Source: an uncultured Prevotella sp. | GTDB lineage: Bacteria > Bacteroidota > Bacteroidia > Bacteroidales > Bacteroidaceae | NCBI GenBank assembly: GCA_944320105.1 | Contig: CALUGA010000007.1 | Location: 1 to 64,000, forward strand | Reading direction: 5' to 3' | DNA: 64,000 bases | In this document: one piece after another, positions 36,046-44,394 of the stretch | How the letters are laid out: every line of letters begins with the position of its first letter | Position numbering within the stretch: the stretch's first letter is position 1 | Position numbers and translations under genes: made by a program | The notes under the pieces: model-generated | Told to the model about the DNA's origin: nothing | Databases searched by the model: none | Seen by the model: the letters and a program-made list of their open reading frames with translations, nothing else

Positions 36046-36624
36046 TCAGTCGTCATAAATACGGTGCTCAGGCTCGTAAGCCATGGTCTTTCCCCTGCCC
36101 GGCGGCAGGCACGTGCGGCGCATGGTCTTGAGCACCACGGCCGCCCCCACGACCACAAAGAGCAGGCACCAGCCGAGGCGCCGCAGCATGAAGCGGTTCA
36201 TGTAGGCACGCAGCTCGTCGGCCATGGCCGAGGCTATGGTGGCCGGCGTGTGGCCGCTGAAGTCGGCCATGTTGACGTAATAGCCTACCAGTGGCCACTC
36301 CTGGCTGATGCGTTCGAGCAGCTGCTGACTGTCGGCCTGACTGAAGGCAACTCCATCGGGCAGGCCTTCTACCATGTCGTTTATGGCCCGCTCCACGTCG
36401 TCGGAGTAAGACTTTATCGTAACAGCGCCGCAGAACAGCACCGACTGGTAGGCCAACAGGCAGAACAGCACCAGGCCAACGACGAAGCTGAGCAGTGAGA
36501 ACTGCGCGCCGCGCCGCCACGACTTGATGATGAAGAACATGAGGAATACACCCACAAAGGTGATGAGCAAGCCTATGAACAGGCTGCCGATGGAGTGAGC
36601 CAGGATGTTGAACAATGCGCCCAT
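36046..36624 (-). CDS. Three-helix inner-membrane protein
   Basis: A 192-residue protein. Helices at about 14-33 (LFIGLLITFVGVFLMFFI), 43-66 and 150-166. Basic residues after helix 1 (KSWRRG) and after helix 3 (KTMRRTCLPPGRGK) put the N-terminus outside, the 80-residue loop (67-147) in the periplasm, and the C-terminus in the cytoplasm. I recognise no family. It starts the run that includes the tubulin-like GTPase, 61 bp upstream of it, and is a natural candidate membrane anchor for the GTPase (inference). I use the ATG at 36624 because the longer frame adds a polar, unrelated extension. Confidence 0.65.
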   Translation of the reverse strand: MGALFNILAHSIGSLFIGLLITFVGVFLMFFIIKSWRRGAQFSLLSFVVGLVLFCLLAYQSVLFCGAVTIKSYSDDVERAINDMVEGLPDGVAFSQADSQQLLERISQEWPLVGYYVNMADFSGHTPATIASAMADELRAYMNRFMLRRLGWCLLFVVVGAAVVLKTMRRTCLPPGRGKTMAYEPEHRIYDD

Positions 36625-36807
36625 AGGCGTTGATAGTTGGTTGCGCCTACTGATATATCCCCAGGGTAGGCAGGTTTCCGATTGCAATGGGAAGACGTGG
36701 GATTCTGTACTTCGTGCTTATCCCACAATCAGGCTCTCGCATTGCCCTTGCATAAGGATAAGCAACACAAGCCAGCCCACGTCATGAGATATTACATATT
36801 CGCCCTT

Positions 36808-36830
36808 CTCCGCCCCACGTGGGGGCGGAG
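36808..36830. promoter_or_regulatory. GC hairpin in the leader of the tubulin-like operon
   Basis: CTCCGCCCC (36808-36816) pairs perfectly with GGGGCGGAG (36822-36830) around a 5-nt loop. There is no T run, so it is not a classical terminator. In the predicted long leader it could be structural or regulatory. Confidence 0.4.
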
Positions 36831-36992
36831 ACAGGACAGGATATAACATATCCGACATGGACGCTTCGTTGCAATATCTTCCTATGCAGGTCAAATTTGC
36901 GAGATTTGATTGTGGAAGAATAACGCTCGTAAACGTCCTTTTTTTCCGTATTTCATGCCCTGCAGCCATCGCTCGGGCTGTGTAGGCAAGCA

Positions 36993-37023
36993 CAAAGATA
37001 TGAATATAATTTCTAACTGCAAA
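36993..37023 (-). promoter_or_regulatory. Promoter upstream of the tubulin-like operon
   Basis: On the minus strand TTTG (37020-37023), a 19-nt spacer and TATCTTTG (36993-37000) match the consensus. The first convincing start codon downstream is at 36624, which implies a leader of about 365 nt. Confidence 0.65.
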
Positions 37024-37293
37024 ATTTTTCATGTGAAAATTCCGTCATAGAAGAAAAATATTGGATTGCGGGCGGATAACGGCAACTCCCGCCGAGGCTT
37101 GCGCGCTCACTATACGGCGCAATGCCCACCGACGCCACACGCCGCCGCAGGGCGCGCCTGCGGCGGGGAAGGCAGCCGAACTGGGCAGCCACGAAGCCTA
37201 AGCCACAGGCAGCGGAACAGCTGGAGCAACGCCATTATTTGTAAAAAAACTTCACCATGCGGCATTTATCGCACAACCGCCTGATTCACAGAG

Positions 37294-37387
37294 CATTGCA
37301 AAACGACCCGTTTCGGGCTGCAAAACAGCCTGTTTCAGGTTGCAGAACGGCCTGTTTGGCAGCCCGAAACGGGCCGTTTGGGAAATC
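37294..37387. repeat. Dispersed hairpin repeat, copy 4
   Basis: Four consecutive AAAC-core-GTTT words with cores GACCC, AGCCT, GGCCT and GGGCC. CGTTTCGGGCTGC near the left end pairs with GCAGCCCGAAACG near the right end, enclosing the middle words. Confidence 0.75.
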
Positions 37388-37559
37388 AAGATGCCCCATG
37401 CGTGATTCCACACCGGCCAATGTCAAGAAACAATCAAGCAGCAACGGGCAAAAGCAACCATTGAATCCATGTGATGCCCACTGCGAACCGACTGGCCTGC
37501 AAGCTGCCACTGTACGGATCACTGCTACGCTGAAGGACATGACACAAGCTATCCTCACC

Positions 37560-37735
37560 CCTTAATTCTCAATTCCCCCGCGCATATTTTCTTAATCCAT
37601 AAGTCTTACTTCCTAACTCCCCCGCGCATATTTTCTTAATTCATAATTCTTACTTCTTAATTCATAATTCCCACTTCTTAACTTCCCCCGCGCATATTCT
37701 TTTAATTTTTACCTTTTAATTTTTAATTATTCCGT
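37560..37735. repeat. CCCCCGCGCATATT / ATTCTTACTTCTTAA repeats
   Basis: Three copies of CCCCCGCGCATATT begin at 37575, 37619 and about 37685, each followed by variants of TTCTTAATTCATAATTCTTA. The reverse complement of this kind of word occurs at 39888-39925, and another forward copy at 40015-40085, so the ZIP/C10 gene pair is bracketed by the repeats. Confidence 0.6.
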
Positions 37736-37742
37736 ACCTTTG
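37735..37742 (+). promoter_or_regulatory. -7 box of the C10 protease gene (leaderless)
   Basis: TACCTTTG ends 5 nt before the ATG at 37748, so transcription should begin at or next to the start codon. The -33 region is T-rich without an exact TTTG. Confidence 0.6.
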
Positions 37743-37747
37743 CCGTC

Positions 37748-39091
37748 ATGAAACGCATACTCATAGCAGCATTGTCCGCCATCATGGCCACTGTGCAGGC
37801 CGTGGCGCAAGGCGCATACACATTCCCCGAGGAAGTGAAGCCGCTGCTGGCCACGGCCTGGGGGCAAGAGCACCCCTACAACAAGCTCTGCCCCTGGGAG
37901 CGGCGCGACACCACCGTGCGCCACTCCCCGGCAGGCTGCGGGCCAATAGTGATGGCCCAGGTGATGCGCCGCTACGCCTACCCGGCGCGCAGCGGCCGCC
38001 TCGGCACGGCCTACGACTGGGCCGACATGCCGCCCACAGCCACCGACTCCACGCCCTCCGGGCAGCAGAACGCGGTGGCGCAGCTCATAGTGGACTGCGG
38101 CACCGCCGCCGGCACGGTGTACAGCCAGACGGCAAGCTCAACGAAGATAAACGGCGTGGTGGCCGGACTGAAAAAGTACTTCGGCTACAGCCGCTACATG
38201 CACATAGCCGACCGCGCCTGCTACGGCGGCGCCGAGGGGTCGCGCCGGTGGAAGCAGCTCATCTTCGGCGAGCTGCGCGCAGGCCGCCCCGTCATCATCC
38301 GCGCCGAGCGCAACAGCCACGACGCCCACGTGTTCATCATCGACGGGTGCCGCGACTCCACGGTACACGTAAACTGGGGATGGGGAGGCAAGCGCAACGG
38401 GTACTACGACCCCGACACGCTCGGGGGCTACCGCATGGCCCAGAGGCTCGTGGCCGACGTTGCGCCCGAGCCTTACCGCCCTGCCGTGCGAGCCATAACG
38501 CTGCGCCGCCCCGGCACGCTGGCGGCGCAAATAACCCAGACCGACCGCCTTACGCTGCGCCACCTGAGCGTGAGCGGACTAATCAACGCCGCCGACGTGC
38601 GCCTGCTACGCTCACTTGCCGGGGGCGGCCCGCAGGGGCTTAAGGGCGGCGTGCTGGCCACGGTCGACCTGAGCCGCGCCGTAATACTTACACTGCCCGA
38701 CTCCGCCTTCTGCGGCTGCGCTTCGCTCACTTACGTCGCCCTGCCGCTCACGCTGCCCGAGATAAGCCGCCATGCGTTCGCCGGCTGCCAGAACCTGAAC
38801 CGCATCGACATTCCGCCGATGGTGGGCGAGATAAGGCGCGGGGCCTTCTCGGGCTGTATCAACCTCATTGAGGTGAGCCTGCCGGCCGCGCTCCGCACCA
38901 TAGGGGCCAACGCTTTCAACTCCTGCAACAGCCTGACGGAGCTTAGCCTGCCCGCCAAAGTCACCACGGTAGGCCCGGGGGCTTTCGCTTTCTGCAAGAA
39001 CCTGCGCTCCCTCACCGCGCCGCGCTCGCTGCGCAACATAGGGCGCGATGCCACCAAAGGCACCATGATAACTAAAATAACAAGGCAATGA
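37748..39091 (+). CDS. Secreted C10 (streptopain-like) cysteine protease with BspA-type LRRs
   Basis: A 447-residue exported protein. Signal peptide (to about 21), then a C10 papain-like domain with catalytic Cys64 in SPAGCGPIVMAQVMRRY and catalytic His194 in DAHVFIIDGC. The family's HVNWGWGGKRNGYY follows at about 207-220. From about residue 310 come BspA-type LRR_5 repeats (CGCASLTYVALP, FAGCQNLNRIDIP, FSGCINLIEVSLP, FNSCNSLTELSLP, FAFCKNLRSLTAP). The usual propeptide of SpeB is absent or very short, and the expected Val-Ala-Thr after the Cys is replaced by GPIV. It overlaps the ZIP transporter gene by 4 bp. Probably cleaves host or dietary protein, with the LRRs used for binding. Confidence 0.88.
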   Translation: MKRILIAALSAIMATVQAVAQGAYTFPEEVKPLLATAWGQEHPYNKLCPWERRDTTVRHSPAGCGPIVMAQVMRRYAYPARSGRLGTAYDWADMPPTATDSTPSGQQNAVAQLIVDCGTAAGTVYSQTASSTKINGVVAGLKKYFGYSRYMHIADRACYGGAEGSRRWKQLIFGELRAGRPVIIRAERNSHDAHVFIIDGCRDSTVHVNWGWGGKRNGYYDPDTLGGYRMAQRLVADVAPEPYRPAVRAITLRRPGTLAAQITQTDRLTLRHLSVSGLINAADVRLLRSLAGGGPQGLKGGVLATVDLSRAVILTLPDSAFCGCASLTYVALPLTLPEISRHAFAGCQNLNRIDIPPMVGEIRRGAFSGCINLIEVSLPAALRTIGANAFNSCNSLTELSLPAKVTTVGPGAFAFCKNLRSLTAPRSLRNIGRDATKGTMITKITRQ

Positions 39092-39870
39092 ACGGATTGA
39101 TAATCGGGATTCTCATCCCCTTCCTCGGCACGGTCGCCGGCTCGGCGTTCGTGTTCTTCATGCGGCGCGAGATGAACGCCGTGGTGCAAAAGGCCCTGCT
39201 GGGCTTCGCATCGGGCGTGATGGTGGCCGCATCGGTGTGGTCGCTGCTCATCCCGGCGCTTGAGTTCGGCGGCGAGGCCAACTCCGCGCCGCAGCTGTTG
39301 CCCGCCGTGGCGGGCTTCCTCGCGGGCATGGCGTTCCTCCTCATCATCGACTACGCCACGCCCCACCTCCACCTCGGCACCACTAAGCCCGAAGGGCCGC
39401 GCTCCCGCCTGTCGCGCACTGCCATGCTGATGCTGGCCGTCACCATCCACAACCTGCCCGAGGGCATGGCCGTCGGCGTGGTGCTGGCAGGCGCGGCCGA
39501 CGGCGGCATGGGCATCAGCGCGGCAGCCGCGCTGGCCATGTCGGTGGGAATAGCCATACAGAACGTGCCTGAGGGCGCCATCATCTCCATGCCCATGCGC
39601 GCCGCCGGCAACAGCCGTTGGCGCTCGTTCCTCATAGGCAGCCTCAGCGGGGCGGTTGAGCCGGTGGGTGCGCTGGCCGTGGTCGTGCTCACGTCGTGGC
39701 TCACCCCGGCCATGCCTTACCTCCTTGCGTTTGCCGCCGGGGCCATGCTCTACGTAGTAATCGAGGAACTTATACCCGAGGCGAGCGCCGGGGAGCACAG
39801 CAACCTGAGCACCGTTGGCTTCGCCCTCGGCTTCACGCTGATGATGACGCTCGACGTTGTGCTTGGCTGA
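39088..39870 (+). CDS. ZIP family divalent metal transporter
   Basis: A 260-residue membrane protein of ZupT/ZIP type with eight predicted helices. The metal-binding helices 4 and 5 carry HNLPEGMAVG and QNVPEGAIIS, the standard HNxPEG and QNxPEG motifs. ZIP proteins bring Zn2+, Fe2+ or Mn2+ into the cytoplasm. Its ATG overlaps the protease stop by 4 bp, so both are made from one short, probably leaderless mRNA. Confidence 0.92.
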   Translation: MNGLIIGILIPFLGTVAGSAFVFFMRREMNAVVQKALLGFASGVMVAASVWSLLIPALEFGGEANSAPQLLPAVAGFLAGMAFLLIIDYATPHLHLGTTKPEGPRSRLSRTAMLMLAVTIHNLPEGMAVGVVLAGAADGGMGISAAAALAMSVGIAIQNVPEGAIISMPMRAAGNSRWRSFLIGSLSGAVEPVGALAVVVLTSWLTPAMPYLLAFAAGAMLYVVIEELIPEASAGEHSNLSTVGFALGFTLMMTLDVVLG

Positions 39871-40089
39871 GGCGCGAGACGTGCCAATTAAGAAGTAAGA
39901 AGTAAGAATTAAGAAAATATGCAAAACAATCCCGAACCAAGACCATGGCCTTGCGACCGTAAAGGCACAAAGCCAACAAATTACAAACGGCGGCCACACA
40001 GAGCACACTTACAAGATTCTTATTTCTTCATTCTCGATTCACTTAAGCATACTTTCTTAATTCTTAATTCATAATTCTTAACTTCCATC

Positions 40090-41691
40090 GTGTTCTTCCA
40101 TCCCCTCCATTCCACCATCGCCCCGCCCCAAAGGTTCACCTTCCCGTTCTGCTACGAGCCTCACCCGCTGTGCCTGCAGGCTGCCGCCGAGGTGCAGCGA
40201 TACATAGCGGCAGAAGGCAGCTGGCGCGAGGAGATAAGCCGCGGCAAGATGTTCGGGGTGCTCGTGGTGGGCGCGCCGGGCGGCGGCCTGGGCTACCTTG
40301 CCGCCTATTCGGGCCAGCTCGGCGGACGCAACGACTGGCCGTTCTTCGTGCCGGCGGTGTTCGACATACTGCAACCCGGCGGCCATTTCAAGGAAAAAGA
40401 AGCAGAGATATCGGCCATCAACGCCCGCCTGAAAGAGCTTGAGGCCTCCGGCGACGAGGCCGAGGCACAGCGGCGGCTCGACGAAACGCGGCGAGCCTGC
40501 GAGGCCGAAGAGGCCGACTACAAGGTGGCAATGGCCGAAGCTAAACGGCAGCGCGACGCCCTGCGCGCCACCGGGGCCGACGAGGCTGCCCTTACGCGCC
40601 AGAGCCAGTATATGAAAGCCGAGCTGCGCCGCATGAAACGCCGCCATGCCGAGGCCATAAGCAAGGCCGGACGCGAGGCCACCGAGGCCGGGCGCGAGGC
40701 GGCAGGGCTGCGCGCAGAGCGACGGGTGCGGTCGGACGAGCTTCAGGCGTGGATATTCGCACAGTTCCGTATGCTCAACGCCAAGGGGCAACGGCGCGAC
40801 CTCAACGACATATTCCGTGCCGAAACTGGCGGCGCACCGCCCTCGGGGGCAGGCGAGTGCTGCGCCCCCAAACTGCTGCAATGCGCCTACGAGTACGGCC
40901 TAAGACCGCTCTGCATGGCCGAGTTCTGGTGGGGCGAGTCGCCCAAGACCGAGCTGCGCCGCCACCTCCACTACTATCCGGCCTGCCGGGGCAAGTGCCT
41001 GCCTATACTGAGACACATGCTGCAGGGGCTCGACGTAGACCCCGACCCGCTGCAGCGGGATGACGACGGGCGGCTGGAAATAATATATGAAGACCGTTGG
41101 ATGGCCGTGGCAAACAAGCCTGCGGGTATGCTCTCCGTGCCGGGGCGCACGGAGCGGCGGTCGGTGGAGAGCGTGCTGCGCGCACAGTGGGGCGGCGAGG
41201 CCGAGCCATTCATGGTCCACCGCCTCGACATGGACACCTCGGGGCTGCTCATTGTGGCCAAGAGCGAGGAGGCCCACCGCCTGCTCCGGGCCCAGTTTGA
41301 GGGCCGCAAGGTAAAGAAACGCTACGTGGCACTGCTCGACACGCCCCACCTTGCAGCCTGCGAGGGGCGCATCTGCCTGCCGCTGAGGCCCGACCCCATG
41401 GATCGCCCGCGCCAGGTGGTTGACAGCGTGGCCGGGCGCGAGGCCATCACCTACTGGCGGGCGGCAGGCCAACGCAGCGGCCACGCGCGTGTGGAGCTGC
41501 ACCCCCTTACGGGCCGCACCCACCAGTTGCGCGTTCACTGCGCCCACCCCGAGGGGCTTGGCGCGCCCATCCTCGGCGACGCGCTCTACGGTCGGCGAGC
41601 CGACAGGCTGTACCTCCACGCCGAAAGCATTGAACTCTGCCATCCCGCCACGGGCCGACCACTTAGCTTCAAGGCCGAGGCGGAGTTCTGA
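40090..41691 (+). CDS. RluA-family pseudouridine synthase with long N-terminal extension
   Basis: A 533-residue protein. Residues 1-300 are an extension typical of the Bacteroidales form: an opening FHPLHSTIAPPQRFTFPF, a middle coiled coil (about 100-220, rich in Glu, Ala and Arg), then a Cys-containing segment with FYPACRGKC-like character. The catalytic RluA domain follows (about 325-533), with MVHRLDMDTSGLLIVAKS containing the catalytic Asp, and HPLTGRTHQLRVHCAHPEGLG. It isomerises uridine to pseudouridine in rRNA or tRNA. The start is GTG at 40090, because no ATG is available in frame at this place. Confidence 0.85.
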   Translation: MFFHPLHSTIAPPQRFTFPFCYEPHPLCLQAAAEVQRYIAAEGSWREEISRGKMFGVLVVGAPGGGLGYLAAYSGQLGGRNDWPFFVPAVFDILQPGGHFKEKEAEISAINARLKELEASGDEAEAQRRLDETRRACEAEEADYKVAMAEAKRQRDALRATGADEAALTRQSQYMKAELRRMKRRHAEAISKAGREATEAGREAAGLRAERRVRSDELQAWIFAQFRMLNAKGQRRDLNDIFRAETGGAPPSGAGECCAPKLLQCAYEYGLRPLCMAEFWWGESPKTELRRHLHYYPACRGKCLPILRHMLQGLDVDPDPLQRDDDGRLEIIYEDRWMAVANKPAGMLSVPGRTERRSVESVLRAQWGGEAEPFMVHRLDMDTSGLLIVAKSEEAHRLLRAQFEGRKVKKRYVALLDTPHLAACEGRICLPLRPDPMDRPRQVVDSVAGREAITYWRAAGQRSGHARVELHPLTGRTHQLRVHCAHPEGLGAPILGDALYGRRADRLYLHAESIELCHPATGRPLSFKAEAEF

Positions 41692-41761
41692 GATACCGCC
41701 TGGATTGCCCCAGCACGCGAGCTCGGGATAAGCAATCATTGAGGTTAAGCGGTGGTTGATT

Positions 41762-41862
41762 TCATGTAGAGACGCAAAATTTTGCGTCTAACATTGTCAT
41801 TTGCATCCGTTTTCAAGGCACTTGACTACCACGAGACGCAAAATTTTGCGTCTCTACATGAG
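41762..41862. repeat. Double perfect palindrome with outer inverted repeat
   Basis: Two palindromes of the half-site AGACGCAAAA and its complement lie at 41770-41789 and 41833-41854. Their flanks TCATGTAG (left) and CTACATGA (right) also match, so 41762-41789 and 41835-41862 form a perfect 28-bp inverted repeat around a 45-bp centre. The element is about 100 bp, non-coding, and looks like a miniature inverted-repeat element. It lies between the convergent pseudouridine synthase and pdxB genes and could also end transcription from both sides. Confidence 0.8.
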
Positions 41863-41979
41863 GCAGAAAGCAGGGATGATCCCTACATTTCTTGTGAAAC
41901 AAACAAAAACATTATCCCACATTCGCGCCCAAATGCGTTGCCGTAGACTCTCAATCACTCCCAAAGCCCACTCCTATCG

Positions 41980-42987
41980 CTACCCGGCTTGCTCGCGGCG
42001 CAGCGGGTAATTGCCGCGCAAATCCTCAAAGAGGTCGGGCCGCAGCTTCAGTCGTGCGCTGTCGTCGAGCGGATTGTAGAGCTGCAGCGGGTCGCCGCTG
42101 TATACGAACCCGGCAGGCAGGGGCGGCGGAACTATGCGTCCGGGATTCTCAATGCCGAAGTAGCGGCACAACGCATCTATGGCCATGTTGTCGGCATTCA
42201 CCTTTCCATCGGCCGAATAGCCAGCAATGTGTGGAGTGCCTATGTAGACCATGGAGAGCAGTTCGGTGTCGATGAGCGGCTCGTGCTCCCACGTGTCGAT
42301 GACGGCCTGACGCACAAGGCCATGGCGCATGGCCCACTTCAAGGCCTGGTTGTCCACCACCGGGCCGCGGCTCGTGTTAATCAAGAACGGCTTGCGGGCA
42401 AGGCGGGCGAAGAAGGAGGCATCGGCCAAGTGGCGCGTGGGGCAAGGGCCGCCGTCGGTCAGCGGCACGTGGAACGTCACCACGTCGGCCTCGCGCTCTA
42501 TCACGTCCATACCCACATAGTCCGGAAGACCCACGGGCGGGTCGCACACAATCACCCTCATGCCAAGCTCGCGCCCCACGGCGCACACGCGGCTGCCCAC
42601 ATGGCCGCAGCCCACCACGCCCAGCGTGGCCCCGGGCAGGCTGAGGCCGCAGTCGCGCTGCAGTAGCAGCAGCGTAGAGCGCAGGTACTGCGCCACTGAG
42701 GCGGCGTTGCAGCCGGGGCAGTTGGCCCAGCCTATGCCCGCACGGGCCAGGTAGCCGGTGTCTATATGGTCGAAGCCTATGGTGGCCGTGGCCACGAAGC
42801 GCACCCGGCTGCCGGCAAGCAGCCGCTCATCGCAGCTGGTTCGTGTGCGCACTATCAGCGCATCGGCATCGCGCACGTCGTCGGCAGTGATGTCGGCTCC
42901 ACGCTTGTAAACCGCGCGGGGCGTTATCTTGGCTATCGCCTCGCGTATGTAAGGTATCTTGTCGTCTATTACCAATTTTATGTCCAT
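41980..42987 (-). CDS. pdxB: 4-phosphoerythronate dehydrogenase
   Basis: A 335-residue D-isomer-specific 2-hydroxyacid dehydrogenase. It begins MDIKLVIDDKIPYIREAI, has the NAD-binding LGVVGCGHVGSRVCAVGREL, the catalytic region INTSRGPVVDNQAL, and the His of PHIAGYSADGKVNAD. The C-terminal extension (about 270-335) is the PdxB dimerisation domain. It acts in vitamin B6 (PLP) synthesis. The start at 42987 is chosen by homology, since the longer frame would run through the promoter box. Confidence 0.92.
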   Translation of the reverse strand: MDIKLVIDDKIPYIREAIAKITPRAVYKRGADITADDVRDADALIVRTRTSCDERLLAGSRVRFVATATIGFDHIDTGYLARAGIGWANCPGCNAASVAQYLRSTLLLLQRDCGLSLPGATLGVVGCGHVGSRVCAVGRELGMRVIVCDPPVGLPDYVGMDVIEREADVVTFHVPLTDGGPCPTRHLADASFFARLARKPFLINTSRGPVVDNQALKWAMRHGLVRQAVIDTWEHEPLIDTELLSMVYIGTPHIAGYSADGKVNADNMAIDALCRYFGIENPGRIVPPPLPAGFVYSGDPLQLYNPLDDSARLKLRPDLFEDLRGNYPLRREQAG

Positions 42988-42992
42988 GGCCG

Positions 42993-43024
42993 CAAAAGTA
43001 CACAAAAAAATCCATCCGGCCAAG
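42993..43024 (-). promoter_or_regulatory. pdxB promoter (leaderless)
   Basis: On the minus strand CTTG (43021-43024), a 20-nt spacer and TACTTTTG (42993-43000). The -7 box ends 5 nt from the pdxB ATG. Confidence 0.65.
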
Positions 43025-43126
43025 CCTCCCCGCCCGTGCGGCGATGCAGGGAGCCTCCAAAAGGTCTGTGACTGTGTAAAGATTATTGGCTAAATTTTAA
43101 CACTTTATCTTGCTTCAAAATAGGTT

Positions 43127-43245
43127 TCGTTCGGTGCCAATAGTCGTTCCGAACGGCCAAACGGCACATATCGCAAGCCCAAACGGCACGTATCACAAGC
43201 CCAAACAGGCCGTTTGGGAAACCCAAAGATATCGTTCGGCACCCC
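43127..43245. repeat. Dispersed hairpin repeat, copy 5
   Basis: Three CAAACGGCAC/CAAACAGGCC-type words with spacers ATATCGCAAGCC, including the clear hairpin CCCAAAC-AGGCC-GTTTGGG. Flanked by CGTTCGGTGCC and CGTTCGGCACC. It lies in the 707-bp gap between pdxB and the DUF4254 gene. The rest of the gap has no recognisable gene. Confidence 0.65.
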
Positions 43246-43613
43246 CACAAAAGCCTTCTTTTGCGGCAAAAACAGCAGTTTTCAAGTCGCAGGGCAACGA
43301 AAACAAGCCTCATCCGGCAGCCAACCGCACCGCAAGGAAGTCTGTCGTGACGGCAAGAGGCTAACAATCAGCAGCTTGCGCAAAGCCACGCGAGAATGGC
43401 GAATTTGGCGCAAAAGGAAGGCCGATGGCCGAAGGCGCAATCCTCAGAGAGGCTTTTGTAAACTTATTTCCGCAAAATTAACATTTCTATCCGTTGCCGG
43501 TCACTATGCCGAAAGCCCCCGCCACGATGTCTGCCAAACGGCCATTCAAAGGCACCAATGAGGCAAAATATTTATAAAATGCTTGCACCGGGGCGAAAAA
43601 CCGGCCAATCTTG

Positions 43614-43644
43614 TTGGGTAATTAAAAAAGTTTGTTTAGATTTG
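43614..43644 (+). promoter_or_regulatory. Promoter of the DUF4254-GT9 unit
   Basis: TTGG (43614-43617), a 19-nt spacer and TAGATTTG (43637-43644) lie 50 bp before the ATG. Confidence 0.6.
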
Positions 43645-43694
43645 CAAATAAATAAACCGGCCCGGAAAAACCGAGGCAGGCATAACAAACAAAC

Positions 43695-44312
43695 ATGAAG
43701 GATATGTCATTCGCAGAACACTGCAACTCCATCTTCGACAAGGTGGTGGCCGACTACCACCTGACGGACAACGTGGACACGCCCATACAGAACCCTTACA
43801 CGCGCGATTCCATCGACCACAGCCTCTACATGAAGTGCTGGATAGACACCGTGCAATGGCACTTGGAGGACATCATACGCGACCCTCACATCGACCCCAC
43901 CGAGGCCCTGGCACTGAAGCGGCGCATAGACCACAGCAACCAAGACCGCACCGACCTCGTTGAGCAGATTGACAGTTACTTCCGCCAGACCTACAGCGAG
44001 GTGAAACCGCTGCCCGAGGCAAGGCTCAACACCGAGAGCCCGGCATGGGCCGTGGACCGACTGTCGATCCTTGCGCTCAAGATTTACCACATGAACGAGG
44101 AGGCCAACCGCACCGAAGCCACGCCCGAACACCGCGCGCGCTGCGCCGCCAAGCTGGCTGTGCTCAACGAACAGCGCACCGACCTCACCACGGCAATCGA
44201 TCAACTGCTCGACGACATCGCCGCAGGCAGGAAGTACATGAAGGTGTACAGGCAGATGAAGATGTACAACGACCCGGCCACTAACCCCGTGCTCTATGGC
44301 AAGAAAGGTTGA
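43695..44312 (+). CDS. DUF4254 domain protein
   Basis: A 205-residue soluble, mostly helical protein with no signal peptide. The opening MKDMSFAEHCNSIFDKVVADYH and the central segment WAVDRLSILALKIYHMNEEA match the DUF4254 family, which in Bacteroidetes is usually encoded next to a GT9 glycosyltransferase, as here (82 bp upstream of it). Function is unknown. A role in LPS core assembly or its control follows from this recurrent linkage. Confidence 0.85.
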   Translation: MKDMSFAEHCNSIFDKVVADYHLTDNVDTPIQNPYTRDSIDHSLYMKCWIDTVQWHLEDIIRDPHIDPTEALALKRRIDHSNQDRTDLVEQIDSYFRQTYSEVKPLPEARLNTESPAWAVDRLSILALKIYHMNEEANRTEATPEHRARCAAKLAVLNEQRTDLTTAIDQLLDDIAAGRKYMKVYRQMKMYNDPATNPVLYGKKG

Positions 44313-44394
44313 CGCCAACCTGCACGAAAGGCGCGGCGAAGCCGCTGCCACGCGCACGAGGGTCAACCGTATGCATCAGTAAACAAGCCCGGAG

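Larger units (their letters stand above)
36625..37747. other. Long intergenic region with divergent control elements
   Basis: About 1.1 kb without a convincing gene. It holds a GC hairpin (36808-36830), a strong minus-strand promoter (36993-37023), hairpin repeat copy 4 (37294-37387), a series of AT-rich repeats (37560-37735), and a plus-strand -7 box for the protease gene. A minus-strand frame of up to 104 codons (36718-37032) starts upstream of the -7 box and looks non-coding. Confidence 0.6.

Noticed and set aside
26540-36624. Phage or conjugative-element origin of the tubulin-like cluster
   Set aside because: No integrase, att-like repeat, tail, portal or mobilisation gene is present, and the protein is unlike the short phage and plasmid TubZ/PhuZ types.
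36718-37032. 104-codon minus-strand frame upstream of the tubulin-like operon
   Set aside because: Its start lies upstream of the predicted promoter box and the composition is not protein-like. A shorter version from 36969 cannot be excluded, but nothing supports it.
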